Shown here piece after piece: positions 42,924-53,931 of a stretch of DNA of 64,000 nucleotides. The position numbers were made by a program, and so were the translations under genes. Position 1 is the first letter of the stretch; the number at the start of each line of letters is the position of its first letter. Source of the stretch: Vibrio salinus (GTDB lineage Bacteria; Pseudomonadota; Gammaproteobacteria; Enterobacterales; Vibrionaceae); the NCBI RefSeq assembly GCF_021272385.1, contig NZ_JAJSDZ010000009.1:434001-498000 (forward strand), given 5' to 3'. Below the pieces are notes generated by a model. That model did not search any database, had not been told where the DNA came from, and saw nothing but the letters and a program-made list of their open reading frames with translations.

Positions 42924-45900
42924 TTACTGTGCCTGAACACGAAGTTCTGCTGCACTACGACTTTGGTGACCCAGAAGAGTTTTGAGATCAGCCGCTTTTG
43001 GTTTAATGAGATAGAACTTAGGAATCCAGTGATCAAAGTTCGCCAGAATAGCCTCTGCATGAACCGAACCGGTTTCTTCCAGATGCTCGGCAATCAGACC
43101 ACGTAAATGTTCCTGATGAATATATAAGTCGTCTAATGAAAGAGCATCGACCGATTCGTCATTAACCCGGCCCAGAAAATCTTTGTTTTCATCCAGTACA
43201 TAGGCAAATCCCCCGGTCATTCCTGCACCGAAGTTCACACCGGTTGCTCCGAGAATGGCAACGATCCCGCCTGTCATATATTCACAGGCATTGTCACCGG
43301 CTCCTTCGATAACGGCAACGGTACCTGAATTACGTACCCCAAATCGTTCACCGGCTTTACCGGCCGCAAACAGTTTTCCACCGGTTGCTCCGTACAAACA
43401 AGTGTTACCGATAATGGTTGCTTCATTACACTGGAATGCGGTTCCAAGGTGAGGGTGGATCACCAGTTTTCCTCCGGCCATCCCTTTTCCGACATAATCA
43501 TTGGCATCGCCGGTCAGATACAGCTCCAGCCCACCGGCATTCCAGACCCCAAAGGATTGTCCGGCAGTGCCTTGCAGGTGAATGCGTATTGGCGAGCCTG
43601 CCATCCCCTGATTACCGTAACGTTTCGCTATTTCACCTGATAAACGGGCTCCGACTGAACGGTCTGTATTGATGACATTATAGTAAAGCTCTAAAGATTG
43701 TTTTTTCTTAACAGAATCAAGGGCATCTTCGACCATTTTTTGATTCAGAGGGGCCTTATCAAAGGGTTTGTTAGGCTCGGTACAGAACAGAGGTAAACCG
43801 GCCGGTGATACAGGTTTCTCCAGAATTGCAGAGAGATCGAGCTTGTTCTGTTTGGCTGTAATGCCCTGAGCCACGTCCAGTAAATCAGTCCGTCCGATTA
43901 AGTCTGTTAATTTTTCAACTCCCAATTCTGCCAGATAACCTCTTACCTCTTCGGCCAGACCGGTAAAATAGTTCATAACCATTTCCGGAACGCCCTTGAA
44001 GTATTCTTTCCGTAACTTTTCATCCTGAGTTGCCACTCCGGTTGCACAGTTATTCAGGTGACAGATTCTCAGGAATTTACAGCCCATAGCGACCATCGGC
44101 CCGGTACCAAAGCCGAAGCTTTCGGCACCTAATATGGCACCTTTAATGACATCCAGACCGGTTTTCAGTCCGCCATCGACCTGAAGCCGTATTTTGTGTC
44201 TAAGTCCGTTTGCAACGAGAGCCTGTTGGGTCTCTGCCAGTCCCAGTTCCCATGGGCATCCGGCGTATTTTACCGATGTGATCGGACTGGCTGCGGTTCC
44301 TCCGTCGTAGCCGGAAATGGTAATTAAATCCGCGTACGCTTTTGCAACGCCGGTTGCGATAGTTCCGACACCCGGCTCGGAGACCAGTTTGACAGATACC
44401 AACGCATCGGGATTGATCTGTTTTAGATCGAAGATAAGCTGAGCCAGATCTTCGATGGAATAAATATCATGATGCGGTGGTGGTGAAATCAGGGTGACTC
44501 CCTGTACCGAGTAGCGCAATCTGGCTATTTCAGCGGTGACTTTATGACCGGGAAGCTGACCACCTTCACCCGGTTTAGCTCCCTGAGCCACTTTAATCTG
44601 AAGCACATCGGCATTGGTTAAGTAGTGAGGCGTGACACCAAAGCGGCCCGACGCAACCTGTTTTATCCGGGAATTTTTTTCGGTACCAAAACGACGTGGG
44701 TCTTCACCGCCTTCTCCCGAGTTGGAAAATCCGCCCAGCCGGTTCATAGCGGTTGCCAGAGATTCATGGGCTTCCGGGCTTAGTGCTCCGATGGACATGG
44801 CTGCAGAATCAAAACGTTTAAAGAGCTCGGTTTTCTTTTCCACTTTTTTCAAAGATACCGAAGTGGTGTTTTTCTTTAACGTCAATAAATCACGCAGCGT
44901 TGCAACGGGGCGGGAATTCACCTGAGTTGAAAAAAACGTGTAGTCTTTTGGATCTCCGGAGCGGACTGCTTTTTGCAGAGTGTTGACGACATCGGGATTG
45001 AAAGCATGATATTCCCCGCCGTGAACGTATTTTAGTAAGCCGCCGTGTTCAACCGGTTTGCGTTTTGCCCAGGCTTTACGGGATAAATTGAAGAGATCCT
45101 GTTGAAAGTCTTCAAAGGTTGCTCCTTCGATTCGGGTTGTAACTCCGGTAAAGCAGAGATCCACCAGTTCCCGGCTCAGGCCTACGGCTTCAAAGAGTTG
45201 TGAGCAACGATAAGAGGCCACTGTCGAGATGCCCATCTTAGACATGATTTTATACAGGCCTTTATTAATACCATATTGGTAATTTTGCATTGCCTGTCGG
45301 TAATCTTTATCCAAAGCCCCTTCATTAACCAGTTTGGCAATGGTTTCGTAGGCAAGATAAGGGTATATAGCGGTTGCACCAAATCCCAGTAAAACGGCGA
45401 ATTGGTGGGGATCTCTTACTGTTGCGGTTTCGACAATAATATTCGCATCGCAGCGAAGCTGTGCATTGACTAAACGGTTATGAATTGCACCTACAACCAT
45501 CGCGGCAGGCAGAGGCAGTTTGCCTTTTTCAATGTTACGGTCCGACAACACCAGTAGTACGGTTCCGTCCCGGGTCAGCTCTTCGGCTTCATCACAGAGA
45601 TCGACAATCGCCTGTTTCAGATCTTTGGCCTCCGGATTGTAGTTAATGTCCAGAGTTACGTTTTTGTAGTGTCTATCGCCTAATGCCAGCAGTTGCTGAA
45701 GATCAGAATAGAGTAAAACCGGAGAATCAAACGTCACCCGGTGAGCAAGACCGTCGGTTTCGTTGAACACATTCATTTCCTGACCAATACAGGTCGCCAG
45801 AGACATGACATGCTTTTCACGCAGAGGGTCAATCGGCGGGTTGGTGACCTGAGCAAATTTCTGCCGGAAATAATCAGTGATCAATCGTTCTTTTGATGAC

Positions 45901-47387
45901 AGAACCGCCATGGGCGTATCGTCTCCCATTGAACCGACGGCTTCTTGTCCCATATCGGCAAGAACATAGAGCACCTGGTTAATTTCTTCGTTGGTCATGG
46001 CAAACTGTTTCTGATAAGTCTTAAGCAGATCTTTATCAAAAGAAGCATTACCTATTTTATCATCACCCTGTTCAGAGAACGGCGTTAAACGGTAGACATT
46101 GTGTTCCATCCACTCTTTATAGGGATGGCGGCTTTTCAGATCATTGTCAATCTCATCGGATTGCCATAATTTGCCTTCTTTTGTATCGATTACCAGCAGT
46201 TCTCCGGGGCCGACCCGGCCTTTTTGGGCGACTTCATCCGGGGCGTAATCCCAGATACCGACTTCTGAAGCGAGCGTAATTAAATTGTCTTTTGTAATGA
46301 CATACCGGGCCGGACGTAATCCATTTCTATCCAGATTACATGCTGCATAGCGACCATCTGATAACACAATACCTGCTGGTCCATCCCAAGGTTCCATGTG
46401 CTTGGAGTTAAAGTCGTAGAAGGCTCTGAGATCAGAGTCCATATCAGGATGGTGTTGCCAGGCAGGTGGAACAAGCAGTCTCATTGCTCTGAACAGATCC
46501 ATACCACCAGCAAGAAAAAGTTCAAGCATGTTATCCAGACTGGAAGAGTCAGAGCCAGTTTCATTAATAAACGGTGCAGCAGACTGAAGATCGGGGATCA
46601 GCGGTGACGCAAATTTATAGGCTCTGGCTCTGGCCCACTGCCGGTTACCCTGAATCGTATTGATTTCACCATTGTGAGCCAGGTAGCGGAACGGTTGTGC
46701 CAGTGGCCAGCGTGGTTGTGTATTCGTTGAAAAACGCTGGTGGAAAAGGCAGATAGACGATTCCATTCGTAAATCGGCTAAATCCGTATAGAAACGGGGA
46801 AGATCGGCCGGCATGCACAGGCCTTTGTAGACGATGACCTGCGTTGAAAGTGAGCAGATGTAGAAATCGTTATCATCAATGATGCGTTTTTCCATCCTGC
46901 GACGGGCAACGTATAAACGACGCTCTATATCCTGGGCTCTCCAGCCGGCAGGCGCGGAGATAAAGACCTGTTGAATGTCAGGTAACGATTCTTTTGCTAT
47001 GGGGCCCAGAACATTTGAATTGGTTGGTACTTTTCGCCAGCCGTCAACGGCCATGGTTTCTTTTGATAATTCTTCGTTGACGATTTTTATTGCGGCCTGA
47101 CTTTTGATCGGGTCAGTGTTTAGAAATATCATTCCGACTGCAAACTGTTTTCCCAGTTTCCAGCCTTGTTCTTGTGCGACGAGTCTTAAATACTCATCAG
47201 GTTTTTGCAACAGAAGTCCACAGCCATCACCGGTTTTTCCATCTGCAGCAATACCACCGCGGTGAGTCATGCGATCAAGAGCTGAGATAGCTGTTCTTAC
47301 TAGTTTATGGCTGGTTTGACCTTCCATATGTGCAATCAAACCGAATCCGCAGTTGTCTTTTTCAAAACTAGGATCGTATAGAGTCAT
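42924..47387 (-). CDS. gltB: Glutamate synthase large subunit GltB, enterobacterial type
   Basis: GltB transfers the amide of glutamine to 2-oxoglutarate. The 1487-residue protein has a class II amidotransferase domain whose catalytic Cys is residue 13 ([15 protein letters not shown]) after a short propeptide. The central and FMN domains follow, with the 3Fe-4S cysteines in [12 protein letters not shown], and a C-terminal beta-helix. It closely matches the E. coli subunit. It has its own upstream region of about 400 nt with a candidate ARG box, and is distinct in sequence from the GltB at 49273-53820. Confidence 0.97.
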   Translation of the reverse strand: MTLYDPSFEKDNCGFGLIAHMEGQTSHKLVRTAISALDRMTHRGGIAADGKTGDGCGLLLQKPDEYLRLVAQEQGWKLGKQFAVGMIFLNTDPIKSQAAIKIVNEELSKETMAVDGWRKVPTNSNVLGPIAKESLPDIQQVFISAPAGWRAQDIERRLYVARRRMEKRIIDDNDFYICSLSTQVIVYKGLCMPADLPRFYTDLADLRMESSICLFHQRFSTNTQPRWPLAQPFRYLAHNGEINTIQGNRQWARARAYKFASPLIPDLQSAAPFINETGSDSSSLDNMLELFLAGGMDLFRAMRLLVPPAWQHHPDMDSDLRAFYDFNSKHMEPWDGPAGIVLSDGRYAACNLDRNGLRPARYVITKDNLITLASEVGIWDYAPDEVAQKGRVGPGELLVIDTKEGKLWQSDEIDNDLKSRHPYKEWMEHNVYRLTPFSEQGDDKIGNASFDKDLLKTYQKQFAMTNEEINQVLYVLADMGQEAVGSMGDDTPMAVLSSKERLITDYFRQKFAQVTNPPIDPLREKHVMSLATCIGQEMNVFNETDGLAHRVTFDSPVLLYSDLQQLLALGDRHYKNVTLDINYNPEAKDLKQAIVDLCDEAEELTRDGTVLLVLSDRNIEKGKLPLPAAMVVGAIHNRLVNAQLRCDANIIVETATVRDPHQFAVLLGFGATAIYPYLAYETIAKLVNEGALDKDYRQAMQNYQYGINKGLYKIMSKMGISTVASYRCSQLFEAVGLSRELVDLCFTGVTTRIEGATFEDFQQDLFNLSRKAWAKRKPVEHGGLLKYVHGGEYHAFNPDVVNTLQKAVRSGDPKDYTFFSTQVNSRPVATLRDLLTLKKNTTSVSLKKVEKKTELFKRFDSAAMSIGALSPEAHESLATAMNRLGGFSNSGEGGEDPRRFGTEKNSRIKQVASGRFGVTPHYLTNADVLQIKVAQGAKPGEGGQLPGHKVTAEIARLRYSVQGVTLISPPPHHDIYSIEDLAQLIFDLKQINPDALVSVKLVSEPGVGTIATGVAKAYADLITISGYDGGTAASPITSVKYAGCPWELGLAETQQALVANGLRHKIRLQVDGGLKTGLDVIKGAILGAESFGFGTGPMVAMGCKFLRICHLNNCATGVATQDEKLRKEYFKGVPEMVMNYFTGLAEEVRGYLAELGVEKLTDLIGRTDLLDVAQGITAKQNKLDLSAILEKPVSPAGLPLFCTEPNKPFDKAPLNQKMVEDALDSVKKKQSLELYYNVINTDRSVGARLSGEIAKRYGNQGMAGSPIRIHLQGTAGQSFGVWNAGGLELYLTGDANDYVGKGMAGGKLVIHPHLGTAFQCNEATIIGNTCLYGATGGKLFAAGKAGERFGVRNSGTVAVIEGAGDNACEYMTGGIVAILGATGVNFGAGMTGGFAYVLDENKDFLGRVNDESVDALSLDDLYIHQEHLRGLIAEHLEETGSVHAEAILANFDHWIPKFYLIKPKAADLKTLLGHQSRSAAELRVQAQ

Positions 47388-47699
47388 TGCAACTCTCCCT
47401 TTGCTTTCCGTCTGTCAGACAATAAATGACTAATAATTCTTTATTGTTTTTGTATGTGAATTTTTATTCGTTAAAAAAGGATAAAAACACAAACCAACTG
47501 AATGGTTGTATGGTAAGGATCTATCAAATTATAGCTAATATTAATAAAGATCAAGGTATTCGTGAAAAAATGTGAAAAAAGAGTTTTATTCATCTTATGA
47601 ATGATAAAAATCAAAAATAAAAAATAATTATTATGTTTGTGACGAAATCGAAGAAAAATGTACTAATGATATGATTGTTTTTAATTCTGAGAATCAGAA
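47388..47699 (-). other. Regulatory gap before the second gltBD operon
   Basis: This gene-free AT-rich stretch must contain the promoter of the second gltBD operon. Besides the ARG-type site, a perfect palindrome ATTCTGA-GAA-TCAGAAT lies at 47684-47700, touching the terminator of the first operon. I see no open reading frame with a credible start. Confidence 0.5.
47457..47470 (-). promoter_or_regulatory. Candidate ARG box upstream of the second gltB
   Basis: TGAATTTTTATTCG matches the ArgR core TGAATwwwwATTCA at 13 of 14 positions. A weaker match, TGACTAATAATTCT (12 of 14), lies at 47427-47440, 30 nt away rather than the usual 21. The site is about 70-85 nt before the gltB start. ArgR is known to repress gltBDF in E. 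coli. Confidence 0.45.
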
Positions 47700-47727
47700 T
47701 AAAAAAACCGGCACTATTGTGCCGGCC
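47700..47727 (-). terminator. Terminator after the first gltBD operon
   Basis: On the - strand CCGGCAC and GTGCCGG (complement of 47708-47714 and 47719-47725) form a 7-bp GC-rich stem with a 4-nt loop, followed by seven T residues. Confidence 0.9.
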
Positions 47728-47771
47728 AATGAGAATTGCTCGGAAGGAGTGTCATATCTCAAAAATCCCCG

Positions 47772-47794
47772 GCTCGAGACCAAACGTGCCAGGG
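47772..47794 (-). repeat. Flanking repeat copy 2 (downstream of first gltBD operon)
   Basis: On the + strand this reads CGAGACCAAACGTGCCAGG. It matches the copy at 53844-53863, CGAGACGCAACCGTGCCAAG, with one gap and two substitutions. The copies lie in direct orientation just outside both ends of the first gltBD operon. Confidence 0.5.
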
Positions 47795-47803
47795 AAAAAT
47801 CAC

Positions 47804-49273
47804 CTATGCAGATAACATAAGTGAATCTGCTTTTGCTTCAAGGTTTGTGGTGCCAGTTAAGTAGGCATCCACGGCACGGGCACTTTCACGGCCCTCGTTG
47901 ATACAACGAACGACGAGAGATTGGCCGGTGCGCATATCACCTGCAGCAAAAATTCCTTTCTGGTTTGTCTGAAAATCCGTTGTAGCGACGTTACCACGTC
48001 CATCCAGTTTGATATCCAGTTGTGCCAGAACACCATCGGGTTCCGGGTGTAGGAAGCCCATTGCCAGAAATGCCATATCACATGGAATCACGCGTTCAGT
48101 TCCTTCTACCTCTTCAAAGGTCGGACGTTCACCGGGAGCGGCTTCTTTCCATTGGATATCAGCAATTCGCAGACCGGTGACCTCACCGTTATCATTACCG
48201 ATAAATTCTTTGGTCAGAATATTCCAGTAGCGCTCACAACCTTCTTCATGAGATGTTGTGGTCTTCAGAATCATCGGGTATTGAGGCCAGGGCATATTTG
48301 CCGGGCGTTTTTCCGGTGGCATTGGCATAATTTCGACCTGAGTTATGCTCTCTGCTCCGTGGCGGTTGGATGTTCCGACGCAGTCTGAGCCCGTGTCACC
48401 GCCACCGATCACGACGACATGTTTTCCTTTGGCATGGATTTCTTCGGTTTTCAGATCCATGTCATTTGCACGACGGTTGTTTTGTGTCAGAAATTCCAGT
48501 GCAAAATGGACGCCTTTCAATTCACGTCCGGGAATCGGAAGATTACGGGGTACTGTTGAACCGCCGGTCAACAGTACGACGTCATACTCCTGACGAAGTT
48601 GCTGAGCATTAATTTCCACACCAACGTGAGCGTTGACAACGAATTTAATGCCGGCCTGTTCCATCAGGTTGATTTTCCGATCAATGATATCCATACCTAA
48701 TTTGAAATCAGGGATTCCAAAACGAAGCAGGCCGCCAACTTTTTCATCGCGTTCGTAAACGGTCACAGTGTGGCCGGCGCTGTTAAGCTGTTCTGCCGCC
48801 GCAAGGCCAGCAGGGCCTGAACCGATGATCGCAACGGTAAACCCGGTACGTGCACGGGGCGTTTTGGGTTTGGCATAGCCTTCCCTGTACGCGGTTTCTA
48901 CGATATTTTTTTCTATATTACAGATGGTGATTGGGTCCTGATTGACGCCGAGAACACAAGCACTTTCGCAGGGAGAAGGACAAACCCGTCCGGTAAACTC
49001 AGGAAAGTTATTGGTTGAACTCAGAATGTTCCAGGCTTCTTCCCAGCTGTCTCTGTATACCGCATCGTTAAATTCGGGAATGATATTCCCGATAGGACAA
49101 CCGTTGTGACAGAAAGGCACACCACAGTCCATGCAGCGAGATGCCTGGACATTGATCTTTTCACCAAATTCTTTGTCTAAAACAAATTCTCTGTTGTTTT
49201 GAATACGAACTGACGGATCTAATTTTTTAGGCAGTTCGCGTCCATGTTCTAAAAATCCAGTAGGCTTACCCAT
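47804..49273 (-). CDS. gltD: Glutamate synthase small subunit GltD, second type
   Basis: This 489-residue small subunit has Fe-S motifs [18 protein letters not shown] and [12 protein letters not shown], the FAD loop [15 protein letters not shown] and the NAD(P)H loop [14 protein letters not shown]. It is the longer GltD form found with the GltB type whose sequence starts CGIGF, not the enterobacterial form. Its ATG overlaps the gltB stop by one base (TAATG), so the pair is translationally coupled. A 3' UTR with a strong terminator follows. Confidence 0.95.
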   Translation of the reverse strand: MGKPTGFLEHGRELPKKLDPSVRIQNNREFVLDKEFGEKINVQASRCMDCGVPFCHNGCPIGNIIPEFNDAVYRDSWEEAWNILSSTNNFPEFTGRVCPSPCESACVLGVNQDPITICNIEKNIVETAYREGYAKPKTPRARTGFTVAIIGSGPAGLAAAEQLNSAGHTVTVYERDEKVGGLLRFGIPDFKLGMDIIDRKINLMEQAGIKFVVNAHVGVEINAQQLRQEYDVVLLTGGSTVPRNLPIPGRELKGVHFALEFLTQNNRRANDMDLKTEEIHAKGKHVVVIGGGDTGSDCVGTSNRHGAESITQVEIMPMPPEKRPANMPWPQYPMILKTTTSHEEGCERYWNILTKEFIGNDNGEVTGLRIADIQWKEAAPGERPTFEEVEGTERVIPCDMAFLAMGFLHPEPDGVLAQLDIKLDGRGNVATTDFQTNQKGIFAAGDMRTGQSLVVRCINEGRESARAVDAYLTGTTNLEAKADSLMLSA

Positions 49274-52200
49274 TATACTGCCTCCGCTTGCTGTTCTTTC
49301 ATTGCCTGAGCTTGCTCTTTACGTTTTTGAATGACGCGTTTGTAATCACGTGGCATGACTTTTACCAGTGATTTTACGTTGTCTTCAAAGTTAGCGAGGA
49401 ATGCTTTTGCAACGTCACTTCCTGTGAGTACCTGATGCTTGGTTAGCATTTCTGACAGAAGTGCTTTGTCTTCGTTATCGATAGGGTCAAGGTCAACAAG
49501 TTCTCTGTTCAGCTTGCTGTCAAAGTCACCATCTTTATCCCAGACATAAGCGACGCCACCACTCATTCCGGCGGCAAAGTTGCGGCCCGTTGCGCCAAGA
49601 ACGACAGCAACGCCTCCGGTCATGTATTCACAGCCGTGATCACCAACACCTTCGACAACAACCCTTGCACCTGAGTTACGAACACAGAAACGTTCGCCGG
49701 CTTTACCGCGGATATAGGATTCACCCGATGTTGCACCGTAGAAACAAACGTTACCGACAACAATATTATCTTCGGCAATGATGGTTGAGTTTGCATTTGG
49801 ATACAGAACCAGCGTACCGCCAGACAAGCCTTTACCCCAGTAGTCGTTGGCATCGCCTTCTACTTCAAATTTCACACCTTTGGCAAGGAAAGCCCCAAAT
49901 GACTGGCCGGCGGAACCTTTGAACTTGACGTTCATCGGTTGCGGTAAGCCTTTATCTTTATAGACTTTTGAAATTTCGTTCGACAGCATCGTACCAGTGC
50001 TTCGGTCGGTGTTGATAATCGGGAAGTCAGCTGTTACCGCTTCACCGCGTTCAAGCGCCGGCGCTGCTGTTTCAATCAGTTTGCGATCCAGAATGGTATC
50101 CAGTCCGTGGTTTTGTTGTGTCTGGCAATAGATGCCATCTTCAGCACGGGGAGGTTCCATATAAAGCAGGGCAGATAGATCCAGATTTTTGTATTTCCAA
50201 TGTTCAATGTCGTCACGAACTTTTAATTTGTTCGCCTGACCGACCATTTCATCAATAGTACGGAAACCCAGTTCAGCCATGATTTCACGCAGGCCCTGAG
50301 CCATATACCGGAAGAAAGTCACGACATCTTCAACACGTCCGTCAAACCGTTCACGGAGTGTTTTATTCTGTGTTGCAATACCGAATGGGCAGGTATTTGA
50401 GTGACACTTACGCATCATCATACAACCTTCAACGACGAGCGCTGCTGTTGCAACTCCCCATTCTTCGGCCCCCAATAGTGTCGCGATAGCAATATCACGG
50501 GGTGTTTTCATCTGACCATCAGCCTGAACAACAATACGGTTACGCAGACCGTTTTTCAGTAGTGTCTGATGCGTTTCAGCCAGCCCCAGTTCCCATGGCA
50601 GGCCGGTATGGCGAATCGATGAAATTGGAGATGCACCGGTACCACCGTCATAGCCGGCGATAAGCACCACGTCTGCTTTTGCTTTTGCAACACCGGATGC
50701 GATCGTACCCACACCGGCTTCGGATACCAATTTGACGTTTACCCGGCCTTTACGGTTTGCATTTTTCAAATCAAAGATGAGCTGAGCCAAATCTTCAATG
50801 GAGTAAATATCGTGATGTGGTGGTGGTGAAATCAGTCCGACTCCCGGAGTGGAATGACGGGTTGCACCGATCCAGTCATCGACTTTATTGCCCGGAAGCT
50901 GACCACCTTCGCCAGGTTTCGCGCCCTGAGCCATCTTAATCTGGATTTCTTCAGAATTGGTCAGATAGTAGGATGTTACACCAAAGCGGCCCGAAGCGAC
51001 TTGTTTGATCGCTGAGCGTTCCCAGTCGCCATTTTCTTTGCGTTCGAAACGGATTGGGTCTTCACCACCTTCACCAGAGTTCGATTTTGCTCCCAGACGG
51101 TTCATCGCAATAGCTAACGTAGAGTGAGCTTCATAAGAGATGGAACCGAATGACATAGCACCGGTTGCAAAGCGTTTTACAATATTTTCAATAGGTTCAA
51201 CCTGATCCACAGGAATAGATCCTGCCGGATTTTTGATGAATTCCAGCTGACTACGCAGAGTCACTGCTTTATTACCCTGAGTATCCACCGCTTTGGTGTA
51301 CTCTTTGAACTGTTCGTAGTTCTGGTTACGGGTCGATTGCTGTAGTAACGAAATTGTCGTTGGGTTAAACAGATGCTGCTCACCACGTTGCTTCCATTGA
51401 TAAACACCACCAACGTCCAGCATTTGTAGTGGGATTTCCCGTAATGGATAACCCACGCGGTGGCGGACAATGACTTCTCTTGCTATGTCATCCAGCGACA
51501 ATCCCTGAATCCGGGTAACCGTACCGGTGAAATATTTATCGACAACTGATTTGCTGATACCAAGGGCTTCAAAAATCTGAGCACCGTGGTAAGACTGAAG
51601 AGTAGAAATCCCCATTTTGGAGAAGATTTTCAGCAGACCGGCATTAACACCTTTACGGAAATTATTGAACAGTTGTTCCGCTGGTGTTTCCGGATTCAGT
51701 TTATTAATCCGCTGCAGTTCAATAATGGTTTCGGTTACCAGATAAGGGTTAACCGCATTGGCTCCGTAGCCAACTAAAGTAGCAAAGTGATGAGTTTCAC
51801 GAGCGTCGCCGGTTTCTACCACAATACCGCATTTAGAGCGGAGTCCACGACGAATTAAGTGGTGATGAACGGCACCGACTGCCAGCATCGCCGGAATAGC
51901 TGCATGGTTGGAGTTTGCCGCCCTGTCCGTGAGCAGAATAATGGAATAACCATCAATAACAGCATCTTCAGCGTATTGGCAGATCCTTTTCAGTGCTCTT
52001 TCCAGTTTGCCTGGTTCCCCACTGGCCTGGAATACGATATCCAGTGTTTTTGCCTGTAAGTGTTCGTTATCAATTGCCCGGAGCTTCTCCAGTTCGGCAT
52101 TTGAGATAATTGGAGAATCAAGTTCTACTTTCCGGCAGTGTGCCGGTGATTCCGATAACAGGTTTTGCTCTTTACCGATGTAGGTCTTTAAAGACATGAC

Positions 52201-53820
52201 CATGCGTTCACGGATCGGGTCGATCGGTGGGTTAGTAACCTGTGCGAATAACTGTTTAAAGTAGTGAGATAAATGCTGAGACTGATGAGAAAGAACCGCC
52301 AGAGGCCAGTCTGCTCCCATTGATCCCAGAGGTTCATAACCGGTTTCAGCCAGAGTCAGGATAATATCATCCACTTCTTCTCTGGACACGCCAAAGGCTT
52401 GTTGACGGTGTAGCAGACGTTCCGGTTTCGGCTGACTGTGGCCGGTTTCCGCGTGAGGTAAAGATTTCAAGCTTAGCAGGTTATCTTTGACCCATTTTTC
52501 ATACGGTTGTGAATTGGCAATCTCTTCTTTTACTTCTTCATCAGAAATAATGCGGCCTTCTTCCAGATCGGCAATGAAGATTCGTCCCGGTTGTAAACGA
52601 CCCCGGTAATCAACGTTTTCAGGTGCAATATCAACCGCCCCGGTTTCCGATGCCATGATCAGGAAATTATCTTTAGTCACCGTATAACGTGATGGTCGCA
52701 GACCATTACGGTCAAGTGTTGCCCCTACGGTAACACCATCGGTGAAGCAAACCGATGCCGGGCCATCCCATGGTTCCATGACGTTGGCGTGATACTGATA
52801 AAATGCACGGCGTTTCGGATCCATATTCGGATTTTCCTGCCATGCTTCCGGGATCATCATCATCAGAGCATGAGGCAGAGAGCGGCCTGAAAGAACCAAA
52901 AGTTCCAACACCATGTCAAAGTTTGCTGAATCGGAGGCTCCTTCCTGACAGATAGGAAGCAGCATGTCGATTTCTGCTTTGGTGAAAAGTTCTGACTGAA
53001 GAATCGCTTCACGCGCTTTCATCCAGTTCAGGTTTCCGCGTACGGTGTTTATCTCTCCATTATGGGCGATATAGCGGAAAGGCTGGGCCAGCCGCCATCT
53101 TGGGAAAGTATTGGTTGAGAAACGAGAGTGTACCAGTGCCAGAGCTGAAACCATTGTCGGATTTTGCAAATCCAGAAAATACTGTGGTACCTGCTCAGTC
53201 GTTAACTGGCCCTTATACATAATGGTTTTATAAGACATCGAGTTAATATAAAACTCATCACTTATATTAGACACACTTTCAAGGCAAACCCGAATGGTGT
53301 AATTACGCAGAACATACAGTTTGCGTTCGAGTTCCTCCGGTGTAATTCCTGGGCCACCGGAAATAAATACGTGCTCAAATTGAGGCTCTGTGCTTAATGG
53401 ATCAGCACCAAGCATGGAGTTATCTGTGGGTAATACGCGATAACCTAAAATTTCAAGATCCAGGCGTTTGGCATTACGCAGTAAAATATCACGACATTGT
53501 TCGCGTTTATATTCATCTTTAGGAAACAGAACAACCCCAACACCATACTTTTCAAAAGAAGGTATTGTGATGCCTAATTTTACGGTTTCCTCAAGTAAAA
53601 ATTCATGTGGTTTTTGTAACAGGATACCCGCTCCATCACCACTGCACGGGTCACAGCCCTGACCACCGCGGTGTTCCATACGGGCAAGCATGTCTAATGC
53701 CTGAGTTACTACTTCATGAGATTTTCGGTTTTTCAGGTGAGCAACAAAACCGATACCACAAGCATCATGCTCCAGTTCAGGAGTGTAAAGACCTTGTGAA
53801 TTCTGTTGTCTATCTACCAT
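49273..53820 (-). CDS. gltB: Glutamate synthase large subunit GltB, second type
   Basis: This 1515-residue GltB has the class II amidotransferase Cys at residue 21 (EHDACGIGFVAHLKN), a central domain, the FMN domain with 3Fe-4S cysteines in CMMMRKCHSNTC, and a C-terminal beta-helix. The ATG at 53820 is preferred over one at 53868: GGAAGGA lies 7 nt upstream and the propeptide is then of normal size. It differs widely from the GltB at 42924-47387, so the two operons are old paralogues or have separate origins, not a recent duplication. Confidence 0.96.
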   Translation of the reverse strand: MVDRQQNSQGLYTPELEHDACGIGFVAHLKNRKSHEVVTQALDMLARMEHRGGQGCDPCSGDGAGILLQKPHEFLLEETVKLGITIPSFEKYGVGVVLFPKDEYKREQCRDILLRNAKRLDLEILGYRVLPTDNSMLGADPLSTEPQFEHVFISGGPGITPEELERKLYVLRNYTIRVCLESVSNISDEFYINSMSYKTIMYKGQLTTEQVPQYFLDLQNPTMVSALALVHSRFSTNTFPRWRLAQPFRYIAHNGEINTVRGNLNWMKAREAILQSELFTKAEIDMLLPICQEGASDSANFDMVLELLVLSGRSLPHALMMMIPEAWQENPNMDPKRRAFYQYHANVMEPWDGPASVCFTDGVTVGATLDRNGLRPSRYTVTKDNFLIMASETGAVDIAPENVDYRGRLQPGRIFIADLEEGRIISDEEVKEEIANSQPYEKWVKDNLLSLKSLPHAETGHSQPKPERLLHRQQAFGVSREEVDDIILTLAETGYEPLGSMGADWPLAVLSHQSQHLSHYFKQLFAQVTNPPIDPIRERMVMSLKTYIGKEQNLLSESPAHCRKVELDSPIISNAELEKLRAIDNEHLQAKTLDIVFQASGEPGKLERALKRICQYAEDAVIDGYSIILLTDRAANSNHAAIPAMLAVGAVHHHLIRRGLRSKCGIVVETGDARETHHFATLVGYGANAVNPYLVTETIIELQRINKLNPETPAEQLFNNFRKGVNAGLLKIFSKMGISTLQSYHGAQIFEALGISKSVVDKYFTGTVTRIQGLSLDDIAREVIVRHRVGYPLREIPLQMLDVGGVYQWKQRGEQHLFNPTTISLLQQSTRNQNYEQFKEYTKAVDTQGNKAVTLRSQLEFIKNPAGSIPVDQVEPIENIVKRFATGAMSFGSISYEAHSTLAIAMNRLGAKSNSGEGGEDPIRFERKENGDWERSAIKQVASGRFGVTSYYLTNSEEIQIKMAQGAKPGEGGQLPGNKVDDWIGATRHSTPGVGLISPPPHHDIYSIEDLAQLIFDLKNANRKGRVNVKLVSEAGVGTIASGVAKAKADVVLIAGYDGGTGASPISSIRHTGLPWELGLAETHQTLLKNGLRNRIVVQADGQMKTPRDIAIATLLGAEEWGVATAALVVEGCMMMRKCHSNTCPFGIATQNKTLRERFDGRVEDVVTFFRYMAQGLREIMAELGFRTIDEMVGQANKLKVRDDIEHWKYKNLDLSALLYMEPPRAEDGIYCQTQQNHGLDTILDRKLIETAAPALERGEAVTADFPIINTDRSTGTMLSNEISKVYKDKGLPQPMNVKFKGSAGQSFGAFLAKGVKFEVEGDANDYWGKGLSGGTLVLYPNANSTIIAEDNIVVGNVCFYGATSGESYIRGKAGERFCVRNSGARVVVEGVGDHGCEYMTGGVAVVLGATGRNFAAGMSGGVAYVWDKDGDFDSKLNRELVDLDPIDNEDKALLSEMLTKHQVLTGSDVAKAFLANFEDNVKSLVKVMPRDYKRVIQKRKEQAQAMKEQQAEAV

Positions 53821-53843
53821 AGATACATCCTTCCAGTTAGTGC

Positions 53844-53863
53844 GAGACGCAACCGTGCCAAGA
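53844..53863 (-). repeat. Flanking repeat copy 1 (leader of first gltB)
   Basis: CGAGACGCAACCGTGCCAAG on the + strand, in the 5' UTR about 25-45 nt before the gltB start. It pairs with the near-identical element at 47772-47794 after gltD. Confidence 0.5.
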
Positions 53864-53909
53864 GACAAACGCTCTTAGCCATATGATGCGACTGGTCCTT
53901 TGAGATCTA

Positions 53910-53931
53910 AACTGACATATGATTGTCAGTT
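53910..53931. promoter_or_regulatory. Inverted repeat upstream of the first gltB
   Basis: AACTGACA (53910-53917) and TGTCAGTT (53924-53931) are perfect 8-nt inverted arms with a 6-nt spacer, about 90-110 nt before the gltB start. It has the size of a dimeric regulator site. The regulator is unknown. Confidence 0.45.

Larger units (their letters stand above)
47700..47803 (-). ncRNA. gltD 3' UTR, candidate 3'-UTR-derived small RNA
   Basis: The 104-nt leftward 3' UTR after the first gltD ends in a strong terminator. It carries CTCCTTCC in what looks like a single-stranded stretch (complement of 47742-47749). Seven bases of this, TCCTTCC, are complementary to the GGAAGGA ribosome binding site of the first gltB (53828-53834). 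This resembles autoregulating 3'-UTR small RNAs such as OppZ and CarZ of V. cholerae. Function is inferred. Confidence 0.35.

Noticed and set aside
47684..47740. Fur box near AATGAGAATT
   Set aside because: Only short partial matches to the 19-bp Fur pattern are seen; the strict palindrome here has a different sequence.
53844..53863. Sigma-54 promoter in the gltB leader (TGGCACG on the - strand)
   Set aside because: The -24 element looks right, but no GC dinucleotide stands at the required distance for -12, in either copy of the repeat.
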